Positions 62,301 to 64,000 of a stretch of 64,000 bases of DNA are shown here, piece by piece. The position numbers were made by a program, and so were the translations under genes. The stretch comes from Symsagittifera roscoffensis (taxonomy: Eukaryota; Xenacoelomorpha; Acoela; Convolutidae). The stretch is from assembly GCF_963678635.1 (NCBI RefSeq), contig NC_087070.1:52552750-52616749 (forward strand). Reading direction: 5' to 3'. The notes beneath the pieces were generated by a model that was not told the DNA's origin, searched no databases, and worked only from the letters and a program-made list of their open reading frames with translations. How positions within the stretch are numbered: the stretch's first letter is position 1; the number at the start of each line of letters is the position of its first letter.

Positions 62301-62589
62301 AGCCAAATAGCTGCAAGACTTGCAAGACGTTCGTTAAACCGTAAATGTCAATGGCCCCGAGGTCGATAATATGACTAAAAGTCAAGATTCGCTTATAACT
62401 TTTTCATGTTTACGCAAGTCAACGCCGGGGTTATAATAGGGGAGGGGTTTACTTTTTTCGAACTTAATGCGCACAAATTCATGCTAAACTTTTGGGCTTA
62501 ATTTCATTGGGCGAGCGATTTATTCTATCTTTTTATAAGAGGGTTGGTATTTCTTTTATGTTGTGTGAAAACTCTGTAATGCAGCTTGG

Positions 62590-62890
62590 ACAGATGGCAC
62601 AGTTTTTTGGTATGATTTTTGATTTATTTTTAAGTACACTTCGAGCTTTCTCACAAATTTGTTATTTTGCGGTTTGACTTTAGTTCCGACTTCCATATTT
62701 GTTTTTGCTCAGTTTGATTTTTTCGCCGTTTGATTTTTTATGATTTTTTTAAATTTTCAATTCAATTTAATTTATGAATTACTCTACTCAATAGCAAACA
62801 GAAATGGTGCGTAAAAATATGAATGACATGTAGTTTCGAATACTGTTTTAATTTTCAGACTTTTCAGTGGATTGAAAAGTATACCTACTC
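62590..62890 (+). repeat. Interspersed repeat family R, copy 5
   Basis: TATTTTGCGGTTTGACTTTAG, ATGACATGTAGTTTCGAATAC and TTTTCAGACTTTTCAGTGG in family order; a partial further copy at about 63050-63140. Confidence 0.55.
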
Positions 62891-63159
62891 ATCCACTTTT
62901 TAAGAATCAATGAACGCAGTGCGGACTCTTATATAGGTTTTTGTGACTTTTTTTGTTTTTTTTTTCTTGAAAAAGTCTTAAAATGCTATAATAACTACAA
63001 ATGTGCATTCATACATATCATTGCATTTTGAAATATTTGCTTTTTTCCACTTCAATTTAAGTTGATCTGCTAAAAGTTAAGTATATTGCGCTCTTCAACT
63101 ACGAATGGGGAAATGGCTCGGAAAAACGTGAACGACTTCTAGTTTCAAACTATTTACTC

Positions 63160-63700
63160 AAGCAGAGCTTGTGTGATATTACGAACTCACTTTTTTCCAA
63201 CCTAAGTAGCTAATATTAGTGCTCTTTTTGAGAGTGCTTTTTTATTGCAGTATATGCATAAGATCAATAACCAGCGATTAAGTACAGCAAATGCTAAGGA
63301 TATTAGCACATACTTTTGTATTGCAAATAGCACTTTAGCTTCAAGGTGTTATGGTTCTGTAGCGTAGAGGTAGGGAAAGAGACCAGCAGCAAAATAAGAG
63401 GATTCGAACCTCAGCAGGGTTGCATTTTTTTAATGAACTTTTTCGTATACTAGTTAAAATGTGTCAGCTCTATAAATTGAGGCATGTTAGTGGTAAATTT
63501 CTTTTTAAATTGACTGGTACTGCTAATGCGTCATAATTGGCTTGCGTCACTTAGCAAATATGTAGACTCATAATTAGCGTGCGTCACTTAAGAAATTTTG
63601 TAGACTCAAATTTTTATTCATTCAGTTTTTCCCAGTAGCGTTGTCGGTCATATTTTTGCCTGTGTATGCTAAATGCAACTTCGCCTCTGTGTCAGACTTC
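63160..63700 (+). mobile_element. tRNA-derived SINE-like repeat, copy 7
   Basis: 5' module GCAGAGCTTGTGTGATATTA; tRNA-like part 63352-63420 with GTAGCGTAGAGGTAGG and B box GATTCGAACCTC; 3' end GCAACTTCGCCTCTGTGTC. Confidence 0.6.
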
Positions 63701-64000
63701 TATTTTAATTTCTAGGTTCCCCAGCGGAGTCATAACTGTACCTTTTGATCCAGATTTTTCAATTGGAGTTAGTTTTATCAAAATAGTGTCAATCATAAGT
63801 TGTTCCAGAAATTCAAAGAGCTTCTAGAGCTTTTATCAAAATAGTGTCAATCATAAGTTGTTCTAGAAATTCAAAGGCCATCTATTTATTTATTTTAAAT
63901 TCGAAAAGTGAGGTTTTTCTATAAAATAAGTCAGTTTTTTTGTTTACTTGCGTTCATTGACTTTTTTCAAGTGTGTTTGTTTCGGTTATGTTTTTAAATA

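Larger units (their letters stand above)
61189..64000 (+). other. Intron 13 (right end outside window), repeat-rich
   Basis: Contains a segment (61435-61675) related to 39700-39900, a MITE-like unit (61913-62300), a family R copy and a SINE. No further exon found. Confidence 0.55.

Noticed and set aside
1-64000. CRISPR arrays, bacterial operons, riboswitches, replication origins
   Set aside because: No regularly spaced identical repeats with unique spacers and no bacterial gene organisation; the tandem repeats are minisatellites in eukaryotic introns.

Overview
This is a metazoan genomic window, not prokaryotic: long AT-rich introns with GT-AG borders, a fibronectin type III (FN3) gene split over at least 13 exons, tRNA-derived SINEs, foldback/MITE elements, minisatellites and two copies of a very large env-bearing Ty3/gypsy-type LTR retroelement. 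Species cannot be named from sequence alone. SINE- and MITE-swollen introns plus env-bearing gypsy elements would fit a marine invertebrate such as a large-genome larvacean (appendicularian tunicate), but that is a low-confidence inference.

Layout. 1-14914: element copy A, plus strand, 5' end outside the window, heavily decayed (nonsense codons, a frameshift, a 36-nt RNase H deletion, a mutated RT active site). 14915-20763: host DNA with FN3 exons 1 and 2 and a 3.1-kb foldback element. 20764-36548: element copy B, minus strand, complete from LTR to LTR (15,785 bp), with two 410-bp LTRs that look identical by eye and a 4-bp target duplication CTTG. 36549-64000: exons 3-13 of the same FN3 gene, whose introns are filled with repeats. 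Copy B lies inside the intron between exons 2 and 3, only 12 bp upstream of the exon-3 acceptor AG.

The retroelement is the exciting part. Reading both copies together gives the order: LTR, PBS, structured leader with a small ORF, ORF1 (155 aa, very basic), ORF2 (275 aa), gag-protease-RT-RNase H-integrase in one frame, a short spacer, H1 and H2 (76 and 62 aa, both hydrophobic), ORF-X (about 375-390 codons with no ATG at all in either copy), env (872 aa), ORF-Y (about 600 aa, with a conserved 86/87-nt intron near its 3' end), about 1.5 kb of 3' noncoding DNA, PPT, LTR. Adjacent 3' genes overlap (ATGA stop-start at H1/H2 and env/ORF-Y, 13 nt at ORF-X/env), giving a compact virus-like operon of accessory genes around env. 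Copy B lacks gag and protease but has intact pol, H1, H2, ORF-X and env; copy A keeps gag-protease but is otherwise broken.

The host gene encodes an extracellular repeat protein: about seven FN3 domains, usually split over two exons, with phase-1 introns at most domain boundaries and phase-0 or phase-2 introns inside domains. All exon joins seen here are phase-compatible. Its first and last exons are outside the window.
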